From an uncultured Rhodobiaceae bacterium (GTDB lineage Bacteria; Pseudomonadota; Alphaproteobacteria; RS24): a stretch of 39,662 nt of DNA. Numbering within the stretch: the first letter of the stretch is position 1; each line of letters begins with the position of its first letter. Shown in pieces: positions 16,035 through 25,165 of this stretch. The DNA is taken from the NCBI GenBank assembly GCA_937876775.1, contig CALEFA010000024.1:1-39662 (forward strand), written 5' to 3'. The translations under genes were made by a program, and so were the position numbers. Under the pieces are notes generated by a model. That model made no database searches. It saw nothing but the letters and a program-made list of their open reading frames with translations, and had not been told where the DNA came from.

Positions 16035-17051
16035 TCAGATAATTTTGGCCAAATCTTGCGCCAGCGTAATGCCAGCCTTTTCGGCATTTTTCGATACATT
16101 ACCCAAAGACAAATAGCTGTGAGATAGCGTCGTGAAACAATAATGCGTCACCTGATTGCCCGCCGCTTTCAAGCGATCGGCATAATCATTGCCCTGATCA
16201 CGAATTGGGTCGAAGCCAGCCGTGCCGATAATCGCCGGTGGCAAATTGGCAAGATTGTCATTGTGCAATGGATTGGCAAATAAATGGTCAATGTGTTTTC
16301 CCTCAGGGAAAACCGTTGCATTGAAAAATTCCATCGTGATGGTGGTCAGCGGGAAGCACTCAGCGCAGCTTACGGCTGAGCCGGTTTCTGCCAATTGTGA
16401 TGAAACCCATGGATAGGCCAAAAGCTGAGCCGCTGGTTGCACGCCGCCGGCATCGCGAATTTGCTGACAAATGACCGATGAAATCAAGCCACCGGCGCTA
16501 TCACCAGCCACTGCAACGCGGGTGCCATCAATGCCGAAAGAGGCGGCGTTAGCTTGAACATAATCCCACAAGGCCATGGCATCATCGATGGGCGCGGGGA
16601 AATTATGCTCAGGGCACAAGCGGTAATCCAAAGAAATCACTTTCGCCTTACATTCATCCGCCAAAATAGTGCAGAACGCATCATCTGAGTCCAAATCCAT
16701 CACCACAAACCCACCTTGGTGGAAGAACAAAACCGCCGGCGCATTGTCTGGCAAATTTGCTGGTTCATAGATCCGTGCCAGCATGTCTCCGGCTGGCCCA
16801 GGAATATGAGCCTCGCGCGACTTCACAGTGGCGCGGCGTTTGCCATCAAGATTGGCAAAATTAGCATGAATGTTGGCACGCATTTGGTTGATGTCGGTCT
16901 CAGGCTCCGGATTGCCGGCCATTTTTGCGAGTAGTTGAATATTGGCATCTAGGCGATTGCCATCAATTTCAACAGCTGGCCCAGCCAGACGCTGGATAAT
17001 AAAATTTGGTAAATTTTTCAAAATTCCCAAAATGACCCGATCTTTACTCAT
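16035..17051 (-). CDS. Hormone-sensitive-lipase-type esterase
   Basis: A 338-residue alpha/beta hydrolase of the HSL family. The triad is S185 (GDSAGG), D281 (GFDPIRD) and H311 (LSHSYLS). The oxyanion motif, normally HGGG, reads HQGG (111-114), an unusual substitution. Such enzymes hydrolyse short acyl esters in the cytoplasm. The start has GGGGAG 6 nt upstream. It lies 27 bp after a TetR regulator gene on the same strand, so the two are probably one operon, and its expression may be induced by an ester-like or hydrophobic ligand. Confidence 0.9.
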   Translation of the reverse strand: MSKDRVILGILKNLPNFIIQRLAGPAVEIDGNRLDANIQLLAKMAGNPEPETDINQMRANIHANFANLDGKRRATVKSREAHIPGPAGDMLARIYEPANLPDNAPAVLFFHQGGFVVMDLDSDDAFCTILADECKAKVISLDYRLCPEHNFPAPIDDAMALWDYVQANAASFGIDGTRVAVAGDSAGGLISSVICQQIRDAGGVQPAAQLLAYPWVSSQLAETGSAVSCAECFPLTTITMEFFNATVFPEGKHIDHLFANPLHNDNLANLPPAIIGTAGFDPIRDQGNDYADRLKAAGNQVTHYCFTTLSHSYLSLGNVSKNAEKAGITLAQDLAKII

Positions 17052-17078
17052 TTTCTTCTCCCCAAGTTTAACGACTGA

Positions 17079-17705
17079 TTATTTCTCATCACCCATGCCA
17101 GACAGCCCTGACAAAAACAAGCGCGTGGCAAAGCGCGCCGCCCCATCCGGATCAAGCGGCTTGCGGGCCATCATTTCATCACGCACAGAAAATGCCACGC
17201 CGCCCATAGAGACAGTCACGTAACCGGCATCAACCTGTGGGATGACCCCATCGGCCATTGCTTTTTCCATATCGCGGCGCATTTCTTTCAAACCATCTTG
17301 TGCCTGCTGGCCAGTGATTGATGAAGGAAACGCATCCAATGCTCGATTGGCGCGCACTAAATTATATATTTGCGGCTTTTCGGCGTAATAGCGGAAATAA
17401 GTGAAAAAACTATTTTCAACAAACTCTTCGAAATTCTTAGCCTTGGCCCGTGCCAGACTCAATTTAGCCCGCAGCTCATTGCCAATCTCATCAGTCAAAG
17501 CCTGATAGACCGCTTCTTTGCTTTCAAAATAATTGTAAAAGGTGCCAGACGCCAAATCGGTGCGGCGGATAATATCGCGCACCGTGGTCGCCCCATGACC
17601 AAGCTCGGTAAACACCACACGCGCTGCTTCTAAAATCGCATCGCGATTATTTTCGCGATTAGTCTCCCGACGCGTTCGACCTGCGGCTTGTTGTTGTAAG
17701 CTCAT
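17079..17705 (-). CDS. TetR family transcriptional regulator
   Basis: 208 residues. The N-terminal helix-turn-helix is clear (TTVRDIIRRTDLASGTFYNY, then FESKEAVYQ), followed by an unconserved ligand domain. The ATG at 17705 (MSLQQQAAG) has GGGG 5 nt upstream and is preferred to a GTG ten codons earlier. That GTG would lie inside the palindromic operator. It probably represses itself and the esterase gene behind it. The ligand is unknown. Confidence 0.92.
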   Translation of the reverse strand: MSLQQQAAGRTRRETNRENNRDAILEAARVVFTELGHGATTVRDIIRRTDLASGTFYNYFESKEAVYQALTDEIGNELRAKLSLARAKAKNFEEFVENSFFTYFRYYAEKPQIYNLVRANRALDAFPSSITGQQAQDGLKEMRRDMEKAMADGVIPQVDAGYVTVSMGGVAFSVRDEMMARKPLDPDGAARFATRLFLSGLSGMGDEK

Positions 17706-17725
17706 TCCATCCCCTATTCGTTTTC

Positions 17726-17751
17726 TATGAAACACAATTTATTGTTTCATA
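17726..17751. promoter_or_regulatory. Palindromic operator upstream of the tetR-like gene
   Basis: Perfect 9-bp inverted arms TATGAAACA and TGTTTCATA separated by 8 AT-rich bases, centred about 34 bp upstream of the regulator's start codon. Size and position fit a TetR dimer site for autoregulation. It lies between arsC and tetR, both on the minus strand. Confidence 0.7.
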
Positions 17752-17765
17752 TCAAATAGTTTTGC

Positions 17766-18110
17766 TTACAAAACCTCTTGAACACGCTCTGGTGGACGAC
17801 AAATCACAGCTTTTTTTCCATTGCTAACCACAGGGCGCTCAAACAAAATCGGATGCGCGGCCATAGCGGCTAAAAGCGTCGCCTCATCCGACTCATCGGC
17901 CAGCGATAATTGCTTATAAATTTCCTCACCGCGACGCATCATATCACGCGCGCCAATTGCCATTAATTTTTGTAGCGCCGCCAGCTCATCAACAGACAGC
18001 GGCGTTTTCAAATATTCGACAATGGTAAAATCTGTCGCCGCCTCTTGCAATAACGCCAAAGTCTGCCGCGATTTAGAACAGCGCGGATTATGGTAAATCG
18101 TGAGCCCCAT
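17766..18110 (-). CDS. arsC: ArsC family (glutaredoxin-dependent arsenate reductase-like) protein
   Basis: 114 residues, standard for the ArsC/Spx thioredoxin-fold family. The catalytic C11 is in YHNPRCSKSRQTL, with HPILFERPVV near residue 86 as the family's second signature. Arsenate reduction is the usual activity. No arsenite pump or ArsR is adjacent and it lies 9 bp after pyrD, so arsenic resistance is not proven; YffB/ArsC-like housekeeping versions exist. GGAG lies upstream of the ATG. Confidence 0.85.
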   Translation of the reverse strand: MGLTIYHNPRCSKSRQTLALLQEAATDFTIVEYLKTPLSVDELAALQKLMAIGARDMMRRGEEIYKQLSLADESDEATLLAAMAAHPILFERPVVSNGKKAVICRPPERVQEVL

Positions 18111-18119
18111 TGTCTTCTC

Positions 18120-19175
18120 CTATTTATAGTCGGCACCAACGGCATCGCGGATATTGGCAAAACCATTGGCTCGCAGAATTTCCGCCAATTCGCGCTTAAT
18201 GCGACTGGCTAGAAATGGCCCATGATAAATCATCGCCGTGTAAAGCTGAACCAGACTAGCGCCAGCACAAATTTTTTCAAAAGCCTGCCGACCATTGGAA
18301 ACGCCGCCGACGCCAATAAGCGTCAGCCCGCCTTGGCTGGCTTGATAAACATCGCCGAGCATACGGGTCGACATGTCAAACACTGGTTGCCCCGACACGC
18401 CGCCATCTTCGGCAACATATTTACTGTCAGCCACACCATCGCGCGACAATGTTGTGTTCGAAATAATCAGCCCGTCTATTTTGAATTTCACAGCCAATGA
18501 AGCGATTTCCTGCGCCTGTTCAATGGCTAAATCTGGCGCGATTTTGACCAATATCGGACAATCAGGCGCTGCCGCACGAACCCGTTGCATGATTTCGCTC
18601 ACGGCTGAACTGGCTTGTAAATCGCGGAGGCCCGGCGTGTTCGGCGAAGAAATATTCACCGTCAGATAATCCGCTAAGCCGGCAAAGCGGGCAGCACCGG
18701 TTTCATAATCAGCAATACGATCTTCCGACTCTTTATTGGCGCCAATATTTACCCCAATTATGGGGCCGATTTTACTATCTGGTTTTCCCCGATAGACCGA
18801 CAAACGGTGCAATGCCTCGACCTGCCCTTGATTATTGAAACCGAGCCGATTGATCAGCGCTTGTTGCTTGGTCAGGCGGAACACCCGCGGTTGCGGGTTG
18901 CCTGGCTGCGGCAGCGGCGTCAGCGTGCCAACTTCAGCGAACCCAAAACCAACCCTGCCGACACCCGCCATGGCTTCGGCGTCTTTATCAAAACCGGCCG
19001 CCATGCCGAGCGGATTGGTGAAATCATGCCCCAACACACGTTGCGATAAAATATAATCGTCGCCGTGATGCGCTGGGAGAAAAGCGGCAAGCCGCAAACT
19101 ATGAATGGTTAAGCGATGTGCGCGCTCCGGCGGCAAAGTAAACAAAGCAGGACGCAGAAATTTATAAAGACCCAT
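18120..19175 (-). CDS. pyrD: Dihydroorotate dehydrogenase (quinone), class 2
   Basis: Oxidises dihydroorotate to orotate with FMN, passing electrons to the quinone pool (fourth step of pyrimidine synthesis). The N-terminal extension with LFTLPPERAHRLTIHSL marks the membrane-associated class 2 enzyme. The active-site base is a serine of NISSPNTPGLRDLQ (S176/S177). FMN-binding GVGGVSNG is near the C-terminus. 351 residues. The ATG overlaps the DUF952 stop by 1 bp (TAATG), so the two are coupled. The DUF952-pyrD pair is common in alphaproteobacteria. Confidence 0.97.
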   Translation of the reverse strand: MGLYKFLRPALFTLPPERAHRLTIHSLRLAAFLPAHHGDDYILSQRVLGHDFTNPLGMAAGFDKDAEAMAGVGRVGFGFAEVGTLTPLPQPGNPQPRVFRLTKQQALINRLGFNNQGQVEALHRLSVYRGKPDSKIGPIIGVNIGANKESEDRIADYETGAARFAGLADYLTVNISSPNTPGLRDLQASSAVSEIMQRVRAAAPDCPILVKIAPDLAIEQAQEIASLAVKFKIDGLIISNTTLSRDGVADSKYVAEDGGVSGQPVFDMSTRMLGDVYQASQGGLTLIGVGGVSNGRQAFEKICAGASLVQLYTAMIYHGPFLASRIKRELAEILRANGFANIRDAVGADYK

Positions 19176-19534
19176 TAGCCTGTCTCCTCTGGCTGCCAGT
19201 CATCTGGCAATAAATTATCCCCCTTACAATGCGGCAAAGCAAGCACTTGGACGACATTTTGCTGGCGCAAAGGGGCGTATAAATGCGGAAATAGGTGGCC
19301 GGCGCGTGACACTTCCCATCGCAAAGCCTCACCAAAAGCAGCGGCTTGAAATCGCAACAGCATTAAATCTTTTTGCCCGCTAAAATGTTTCGCCAGTGTT
19401 TCTGCCACTTGTTTACCGGACGACAAATGCACAAAGCCATCGCTGGCATCAAGACCTTGCGGAATCAAAGCGCCATCTGCTTGCATCTGCAGCCAGTGGG
19501 CGGCAGGTAGAATTTTATAAACCCATTCAGTCAT
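19175..19534 (-). CDS. DUF952 family protein
   Basis: 119 residues, matched to DUF952 by VYKILPAAHW at the start and the DASDGFVHLSSGKQ core. The family is thought to have a fold related to ADP-ribose or glutathione-binding proteins, but its function is unknown. The stop overlaps the pyrD start, and the gene begins 23 bp after lysK ends on the same strand, so lysK, DUF952, pyrD and arsC may share transcription. Confidence 0.9.
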   Translation of the reverse strand: MTEWVYKILPAAHWLQMQADGALIPQGLDASDGFVHLSSGKQVAETLAKHFSGQKDLMLLRFQAAAFGEALRWEVSRAGHLFPHLYAPLRQQNVVQVLALPHCKGDNLLPDDWQPEETG

Positions 19535-19557
19535 CGCGTCTCGCTTTGACGATTATA

Positions 19558-21144
19558 CTATTGCAAATCGCCATTCAGTCCGGCGGTGATTAGCGCGCAG
19601 GTTTTTTCCACACCATAAAGCGCCACAAAAGAACCAAAGCGCGGCCCCTGACTTTGGCCCAATAAGATTTCGTAAAGCGCTTGGAACCAACCGCGTAAAT
19701 CTTCTTCAAAATACTGTTTTCCGACGGCATAGATCTCCGTCTGGATGGTCTCGCCATCGCTATCATTTGGCAGGGCTTGTAGCTGCGTCAAAAGTGTTTG
19801 CAATGCTAAACGCTCGGCTTGCGTGGCGGCACGATAAGATTTCTGCGGCGCGACGAAATCGCGATAATAAGTCAACGCATAATCAGTGAGTTGGTCAAGC
19901 AGCGGGTGGCTGGCGGCTGTGGTGCCAGGCGCGTAACTATCAATAAAGCCCCACAGCACTTGCTTGTTCTCTGCATTGCTGGCGCTGACCAAATTCAACA
20001 ATAACGCAAAGCTGACAGGTGCTGCTTGGCTCGGTGGCTGGCCATTATGAATATGAAACACGGGGCTGGTTAGTTTTTGCGCCTCTTCCATGGCGTCGTA
20101 TTTTTCGACAAAGGTCAGATACTCATCGACCGCCTTCGGAATAATGTCGAAATATAACCGCTTGGCCTTGCGTGGGCTTTGGAACATATAAAGCGATAAG
20201 CTTTCCGGCGGCGCATATGTCAGCCATTGTTCAATGGTCAGCCCATTGCCGCGTGATTTCGATATTTTTTCGCCATTCTCGTCGAGGAATAATTCATAGC
20301 TAAACCCCTCTGGCGCAAGTCCGCCCAAGGCCTGGGTGATGCGCGACGATAATTTCACCGACTCTGATAAATCTTTCCCGGCCATTTCGTAATCAACGCC
20401 CAGCGCCGTCCAGCGCATGGCCCAATCGGCTTTCCATTGTAATTTGCAAGCGCCGCCGGTGACCGAGGTTTCAATGACCGCGCCGGTTTCTGGGTGACGA
20501 TAGCTAATAATGCCAGCTTCGACATCAACTGGCGTGATCGGCACCATCAGCACACGCCCTGAATCCGGGCATAGCGGCAGAAAGGGGGAATAGGTTTGGC
20601 GGCGTTCTTCGCCCAAAGTCGGCAGAATAATATCGAGGACTTTTTGATAATTAGCCAATACTTTCAACAGCGTCTCATCAAAAGCGCCGGAACGATACAT
20701 TTGCGTGGCACTGACAAATTCATAGTCAAAACCAAAACTATCAAGGAAGGCTTGCAGGCGTGCATTATTGTGCGCGCCAAAACTATCATGCGTGCCAAAT
20801 GGATCTGGCACGCTGGTCAGCGGTTGCTCCAAATAGGCCGCCAATTGCTCGCCATTGGGAATATTGTCCGGCACTTTACGTAAGCCATCCATATCATCGG
20901 AAAAACAGATCAGACGGGTTTTAATATCTGGCGCCAGCATTTGGAACGCCTGCCGCACCATGGTGGTGCGCGCGACTTCGCCAAAAGTACCGATATGTGG
21001 CAAGCCACTGGGCCCATAACCAGTTTCAAAAACCGCTTCAGTGCGGCCGAGTTTGCGCACCCGTGCAAGCGCCTTACGGGCCTCTTCAAAGGGCCAAGCC
21101 TTGCTGGTTTCGGCCAATGCTTGCAAAGATGTGGGAACGGACAT
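19558..21144 (-). CDS. lysK: Class I lysyl-tRNA synthetase
   Basis: Charges tRNA-Lys with lysine. This is the class I (Rossmann) form found in archaea, spirochaetes and many alphaproteobacteria, not the usual bacterial class II LysS. Signatures: HIGT at 50-53 ([13 protein letters not shown]) and KISKS at 293-297. 528 residues, full length. The ATG has GAGG 6 nt upstream. Divergent from the TerB-like gene across a 124-bp spacer that should hold both promoters. Confidence 0.97.
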   Translation of the reverse strand: MSVPTSLQALAETSKAWPFEEARKALARVRKLGRTEAVFETGYGPSGLPHIGTFGEVARTTMVRQAFQMLAPDIKTRLICFSDDMDGLRKVPDNIPNGEQLAAYLEQPLTSVPDPFGTHDSFGAHNNARLQAFLDSFGFDYEFVSATQMYRSGAFDETLLKVLANYQKVLDIILPTLGEERRQTYSPFLPLCPDSGRVLMVPITPVDVEAGIISYRHPETGAVIETSVTGGACKLQWKADWAMRWTALGVDYEMAGKDLSESVKLSSRITQALGGLAPEGFSYELFLDENGEKISKSRGNGLTIEQWLTYAPPESLSLYMFQSPRKAKRLYFDIIPKAVDEYLTFVEKYDAMEEAQKLTSPVFHIHNGQPPSQAAPVSFALLLNLVSASNAENKQVLWGFIDSYAPGTTAASHPLLDQLTDYALTYYRDFVAPQKSYRAATQAERLALQTLLTQLQALPNDSDGETIQTEIYAVGKQYFEEDLRGWFQALYEILLGQSQGPRFGSFVALYGVEKTCALITAGLNGDLQ

Positions 21145-21268
21145 TCAAAACCTCAAACTCATATATCTGGCGGCAAACTACCAGCCTAACCATTAAAGTC
21201 AATCGAGACAAATCAGCTGGTTCAGCAAACCTATTGCCAAGCGGCGGGCATCGCGGCATATATTTATC

Positions 21269-21697
21269 ATGGCTGTCGAATCACCCTTAACGATATCACT
21301 GAGCCCGCGTGAAGCGGGGCTGAGCTGCCTGTATATCGCTGCCCGTGTCGACGGGACAATGAGCGACACGGATCACCAGTTGATTAAAGCCGTTATCGCC
21401 AGCACGCCTGCCCTGAGCAGGGGTGATAGCGCCGGCGACCAAAGCCTTTTTCAGCGCCTACAAGATTTTTTGGATGCCGATGAAGGGCTGGAAACAGTTT
21501 TAGAGCTTATCGAAGAAGCGCCCGCCAATGGCGAAGTTCTCTATGCGTTGACGGTTGAGTTTATCGTTCGGCGCGGTCGCGTTAGCGCCGCCGAAATGCG
21601 GCTTTTAGATATTCTGGTTGACCGTTTCAAACTGGCCCCCCTAACCCGCGCGGCCATTGATACGGCAACCCGAATTCGCATGAAGGCTTTGGATTAA
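21269..21697 (+). CDS. TerB-like domain protein
   Basis: 142 residues. Helical sequence with the TerB-type opening LSCLYIAARVDGTMSDTD, which carries the acidic residues typical of this metal-associated fold, and a later VLYALTVEFIVRRGRVS segment. TerB domains occur in tellurite-resistance and stress loci, but no other ter genes are here. The TAA stop overlaps the next ATG by 1 bp, so it is coupled to the sterol-desaturase-family gene. Confidence 0.75.
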   Translation: MAVESPLTISLSPREAGLSCLYIAARVDGTMSDTDHQLIKAVIASTPALSRGDSAGDQSLFQRLQDFLDADEGLETVLELIEEAPANGEVLYALTVEFIVRRGRVSAAEMRLLDILVDRFKLAPLTRAAIDTATRIRMKALD

Positions 21698-22500
21698 TGG
21701 ACGGGTTTTTTGACCATTTGGTGACCCATCAGTCGAGCTGGCGGAGCGGCATATTTGTTTCCGCGCTGATGACTTTAGCAGCGCTTGAGATCATTCGGCC
21801 ACGACGGGTGATAACCGGACGCCCGCAACGCTGGTTCAATCACTTATTCCTCGGCGCGGCCAATATTATTCTATTGCGCATAGTTCTACCGGGCGGCTTG
21901 ATGGCTGTGGCTGTTTTCGGCGACGGCGGCGGCTTGATGGGCTGGTTAGGCATTGGCGGCTGGTTGGCTTTTTTCATGAGTCTCATTGCGCTGGATTTCG
22001 TGGTCTATGGACAACATGTCGGTTTGCATAAACTGCCATTTTTATGGCCACTACATGCGCCGCATCATGGCGACCGGGCGCTTGATGTCAGCTCTGGTTT
22101 GCGCTTTCACCCCGCCGAAGCGCTGTTTAGTGCGGCCATAAAAGCGGCCGCGATACTAGCCTTGGGTGCGCCGCTAGCGGCGGTTATTGCTTTTGAGATC
22201 ATCCTCAGCGCGGCGTCTTTATTTACTCATGCCAATTGGGCTTTGGGGCGGGTTGACGAGTGGTTGCGTTGGGTTATCGTGACCCCTGACATGCACCGCA
22301 TCCATCATTCGCGCGTCGCGCATGAAAGCCATCGTAATTTCGGGTTCTTTATCTCGTTTTGGGATCGGCTATTCGGCACATGGCAGGCGAAGCCCGAAAG
22401 CGGCCATCAAAAAATGTCTATTGGCCTCGATGACATGCCAGATGATGGACTGACGGCTACATTGAACCGCCCATGGCGACAATGGTTTCAGAAACACTAA
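21697..22500 (+). CDS. Sterol desaturase / fatty acid hydroxylase family protein
   Basis: A 267-residue membrane protein with four or five hydrophobic segments and the diiron histidine boxes of the fatty-acid-hydroxylase superfamily: H107/H111 (GQHVGLH), H120/H123/H124 (LHAPHH), H138 (RFHPAE) and H200/H203/H204 (MHRIHH). It probably hydroxylates or desaturates a lipid at the membrane; the substrate cannot be named. Coupled to the TerB-like gene by TAATG overlap. Confidence 0.88.
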   Translation: MDGFFDHLVTHQSSWRSGIFVSALMTLAALEIIRPRRVITGRPQRWFNHLFLGAANIILLRIVLPGGLMAVAVFGDGGGLMGWLGIGGWLAFFMSLIALDFVVYGQHVGLHKLPFLWPLHAPHHGDRALDVSSGLRFHPAEALFSAAIKAAAILALGAPLAAVIAFEIILSAASLFTHANWALGRVDEWLRWVIVTPDMHRIHHSRVAHESHRNFGFFISFWDRLFGTWQAKPESGHQKMSIGLDDMPDDGLTATLNRPWRQWFQKH

Positions 22501-22577
22501 TCCAATTGGTTGAAACATTTTGATAGATGCAACCGTGAGCTAGTGTTCTTCATTCACCAAAAATGTGACTTTGATGA

Positions 22578-24012
22578 ATGAAGCAAGACGACCTATTTTC
22601 GACCGCACCTCAAAAAACGCGAGCTGACGGGTTTAGTGATGTGACCCAGAGCCGTGAGATCACGCGGGACCATATTGAAGCAGCACAATATTTGAATGAT
22701 TCCGGCTCACAAAAGGCCGCTTTGCGCACCACCCTCTATATTTTTGTAGCCCTCACCCTCTTCATCCTTTGGTCGGGTGTTAACTTAACTTATGTCTATT
22801 TCGGCCTGACTGCTTTTGTCGTGGCCGGTAATTTTCCGATTTTCTTATGCCTGCTCAGGCCCAAATTGCGCCACCCGAAAACCAACCCGCCCGTCCTGCC
22901 GACCGATTGTGATGCCCTCGAGCTGCCATTTTATTCAATTTTAGTGCCCGTACTTGTTGAGCCCGAGATGATGCAACAAATCGCCAACAGTCTTTCGAAC
23001 ATCAACTATCCGCATCAGCGATTGGAAATATTTATTTTGATGGAGGCGCATGATCACGCGACCATGGCCAGTGCGGCGAAAGTCGCTTGGGACACGCATA
23101 TTCATTTAATTAGTGTGCCGCCGGGGCTACCAAAGACCAAAGCGCGTGCGTGCGTGCAATTATGCGCTGAATTTTGCGCGTGGCGAATTTATTGTGATCT
23201 TCGATGCTGAAGACAAACCGCATGCTGACCAACTCCGCATGGCCGCCGCCATTTTTGCGACGCGTGATGCCTCATTGGTATGTCTGCAAGCCCCACTGAA
23301 AATTCATTTGGCTCATAACAAGTGGCTGCAGAACCAATTTGCGATTGAGTATAGAATATTGTTTTCATTGGCCTTGCAGGTATTAGGTAATCTCAACATG
23401 GTGATGCCGCTCGGCGGTAGTTCCAATCATTTTCACACAGAAAGCCTGCGTAAAATCGGCGGCTGGGACGCATTTAACTTAACCGAGGATGCTGAATTAT
23501 CTGTGCGGCTTGCGAAAAATGGTTTTCGCACGCAAATGTTTTCGCCGCCGACCATCGAAAATGCACCGCATAGCCTATCTATTTGGCTTAACCAACGCAC
23601 ACGATGGCTCACCGGCCATATTCAAACATGGTGTATCCACATGCGCCATCCGCGCGATACGCTAAGATTGATTGGCTGGCGAAATTTCCTCGGTTTTAAC
23701 GCGATTATTCTTGGCCGCCTATTTTCTGGTCTGCTTCATGCCAGCTATCTAATTTATCTTCTATTCGCCTGGCCCGACTTGATCAGCCCTCAGACGTCCT
23801 TGATAATTTATTGGGCAACGCCCATTCCCATCATATTGTTCAGCGTCGGACCTATTTATTCCTCGGCGCCTACATGGCCTCATAAAATCTGGCTGAGCTT
23901 GACCCAGCCGTTTTATTGGGCGCTCACCTCTCTGGCCTTGCTCAGTGCCTGCTGGCGCATTCTGACCAACAACCTTGGTTGGTTGAAAACCTCGTATCGA
24001 CCCTATGAATGA
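22578..24012 (+). pseudogene. Membrane glycosyltransferase family 2, frameshifted
   Basis: Two overlapping frames join into one GT2 protein. The first (22578 to about 23155) encodes a tail, two membrane segments and the start of the catalytic domain (FYSILVPVLVEP). The second (about 23144 to 24012) continues with RACNYALNFARGEFIVIFDAED (DxD-type site), GGSSNHFHTESLRKIGGWD, NLTEDAELSVRLA, the QRTRW motif and C-terminal membrane segments. Removing 4 bp in the GCGT repeat at 23144-23157 restores one 476-residue protein. The architecture resembles XagB/BcsA-like processive transferases. The break could be a real mutation, phase-variable slippage or a sequencing error; both halves keep good coding character, so the event is recent. 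Confidence 0.8.
23144..23157 (+). repeat. GCGT tetranucleotide repeat at the frameshift point
   Basis: Three tandem GCGT units followed by GC. The uninterrupted protein frame needs two units, so one extra unit accounts exactly for the frame change in the glycosyltransferase gene. Confidence 0.85.
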
Positions 24013-24014
24013 GA

Positions 24015-24088
24015 TGGAGCGGGTGAAGAGAATCGAACTCTCGTCTTAAGCTTGGGAAGCTTCTGCTCTACCATTGAGCTACACCCGC
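24015..24088 (-). tRNA. tRNA-Gly (anticodon CCC)
   Basis: A complete cloverleaf on the minus strand with encoded CCA. The acceptor stem GCGGGTG pairs with CACCCGC, the D-arm is GCTC/GAGC, and the anticodon loop TTCCCAA gives CCC. The T-arm is GAGAG TTCGATT CTCTT. One G-A mismatch closes the anticodon stem (27-43). It lies 6 bp after the lrgB stop on the same strand and 2 bp from the convergent glycosyltransferase stop. Confidence 0.95.
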
Positions 24089-24094
24089 AAGCGC

Positions 24095-24805
24095 CTAAGA
24101 TAGGCTGAAAGCCACCGGTAAAACAAGGCTTGTTAAAACCCCATTTAACCCCATAGAAAGGCCAGCGAAGCTGCCCATCAGCGCTGATCGGCGCATCGCT
24201 TCAGCGGTGCCAATTCCATGTGCCGCCACGCCATAAGCCAGACCCTGTGCGCGGATATCAGAAATTCCCGTCATGGCAAATAATTTGGGCCCAATGAGCA
24301 CGGCGAAATTGCCGGTAATAATCACCACCCCCATAGCCAAGGCGGCCAAGCCACCAATTTCATTGGATACACCAAAGGCTAGCGGCGAGGTAATCGACTT
24401 GGTCGCCAGCGTCGCAAATATCATCGCATCAAGCTGTAAAAAATAGGCCATGACGAGCGCCGTCCCCACGGCACTCACAGAGCCAAGCAGCATGGCCACG
24501 AAAAAAGCCCCCACCGCCTGCCGGATGATCGGTAAATTGTCATAAATCGGCACGCCAATAGACACTGTCGACAGACCCAGTATGACAACCATCCAATTGC
24601 CGCCCAATTGATAGCTGCTCAAGGGTATATCGCCTATGAGCAACACCGCAATCAGGAGCGCCGACACCCATAATAAAGGTTGTAACAGACCGCTATCATT
24701 GAAATGGCGACGCAAACGCAGAAAAAACCCATAAAGCGCCAAGGTGGCGGCTAGCCAAAATAGCCCTTCCCATCCGGGGACGTCTGGCAGTGACAATAGG
24801 CTCAT
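24095..24805 (-). CDS. lrgB: LrgB/CidB family membrane protein
   Basis: 236 residues, strongly hydrophobic with about seven segments. Family hallmarks are LATKSITSPLAFGVSNEIGG and the C-terminal AAHGIGTAEAMRRS block. LrgB partners LrgA; in Firmicutes the pair modulates murein hydrolases, and in other organisms LrgAB-type proteins transport glycolate or pyruvate. The start overlaps the end of lrgA by 4 bp, so they are coupled. Confidence 0.93.
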   Translation of the reverse strand: MSLLSLPDVPGWEGLFWLAATLALYGFFLRLRRHFNDSGLLQPLLWVSALLIAVLLIGDIPLSSYQLGGNWMVVILGLSTVSIGVPIYDNLPIIRQAVGAFFVAMLLGSVSAVGTALVMAYFLQLDAMIFATLATKSITSPLAFGVSNEIGGLAALAMGVVIITGNFAVLIGPKLFAMTGISDIRAQGLAYGVAAHGIGTAEAMRRSALMGSFAGLSMGLNGVLTSLVLPVAFSLS

Positions 24806-25164
24806 TGCCGGCCCTCATCATCTAAGCGCGGGGCGAGGCGATCGAAAATGAAAGCCGTCAGCCATAAGGGCACGATGGTGCTAACAATAATAATCAGCAA
24901 AAGAGGCCAAATGTTTGCTTGCAGCACATCCAAAAGCCCGATCATGGCGACAAGGGCGGGAATGAAAAACAACGCCATGTGTCGCAATAAAACGGCACTA
25001 ACGCGACGCAAACCGCTTGGCACAGCGCCGCGCGCCAACAAAATCATAACCAAAATAACAATCGCCAAAACCGGCGCTGGCACCGCCCAGCCGGCGCTTA
25101 TTTTGACCCATTCACTGAACGCCAAAATAGCCGCCAAAAGCAAAATACCGGCCACAAGCTGCAT
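24802..25164 (-). CDS. lrgA: LrgA/CidA family membrane protein
   Basis: 120 residues with four hydrophobic segments and the family pattern WAVPAPVLAIVILVMILLA then MALFFIPALVAMI. Holin-like/antiholin family; acts with LrgB at the inner membrane. It starts 1 bp after the dcd stop and overlaps lrgB by 4 bp, so dcd-lrgA-lrgB is one operon. Confidence 0.92.
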   Translation of the reverse strand: MQLVAGILLLAAILAFSEWVKISAGWAVPAPVLAIVILVMILLARGAVPSGLRRVSAVLLRHMALFFIPALVAMIGLLDVLQANIWPLLLIIIVSTIVPLWLTAFIFDRLAPRLDDEGRQ

Positions 25165-25165
25165 A

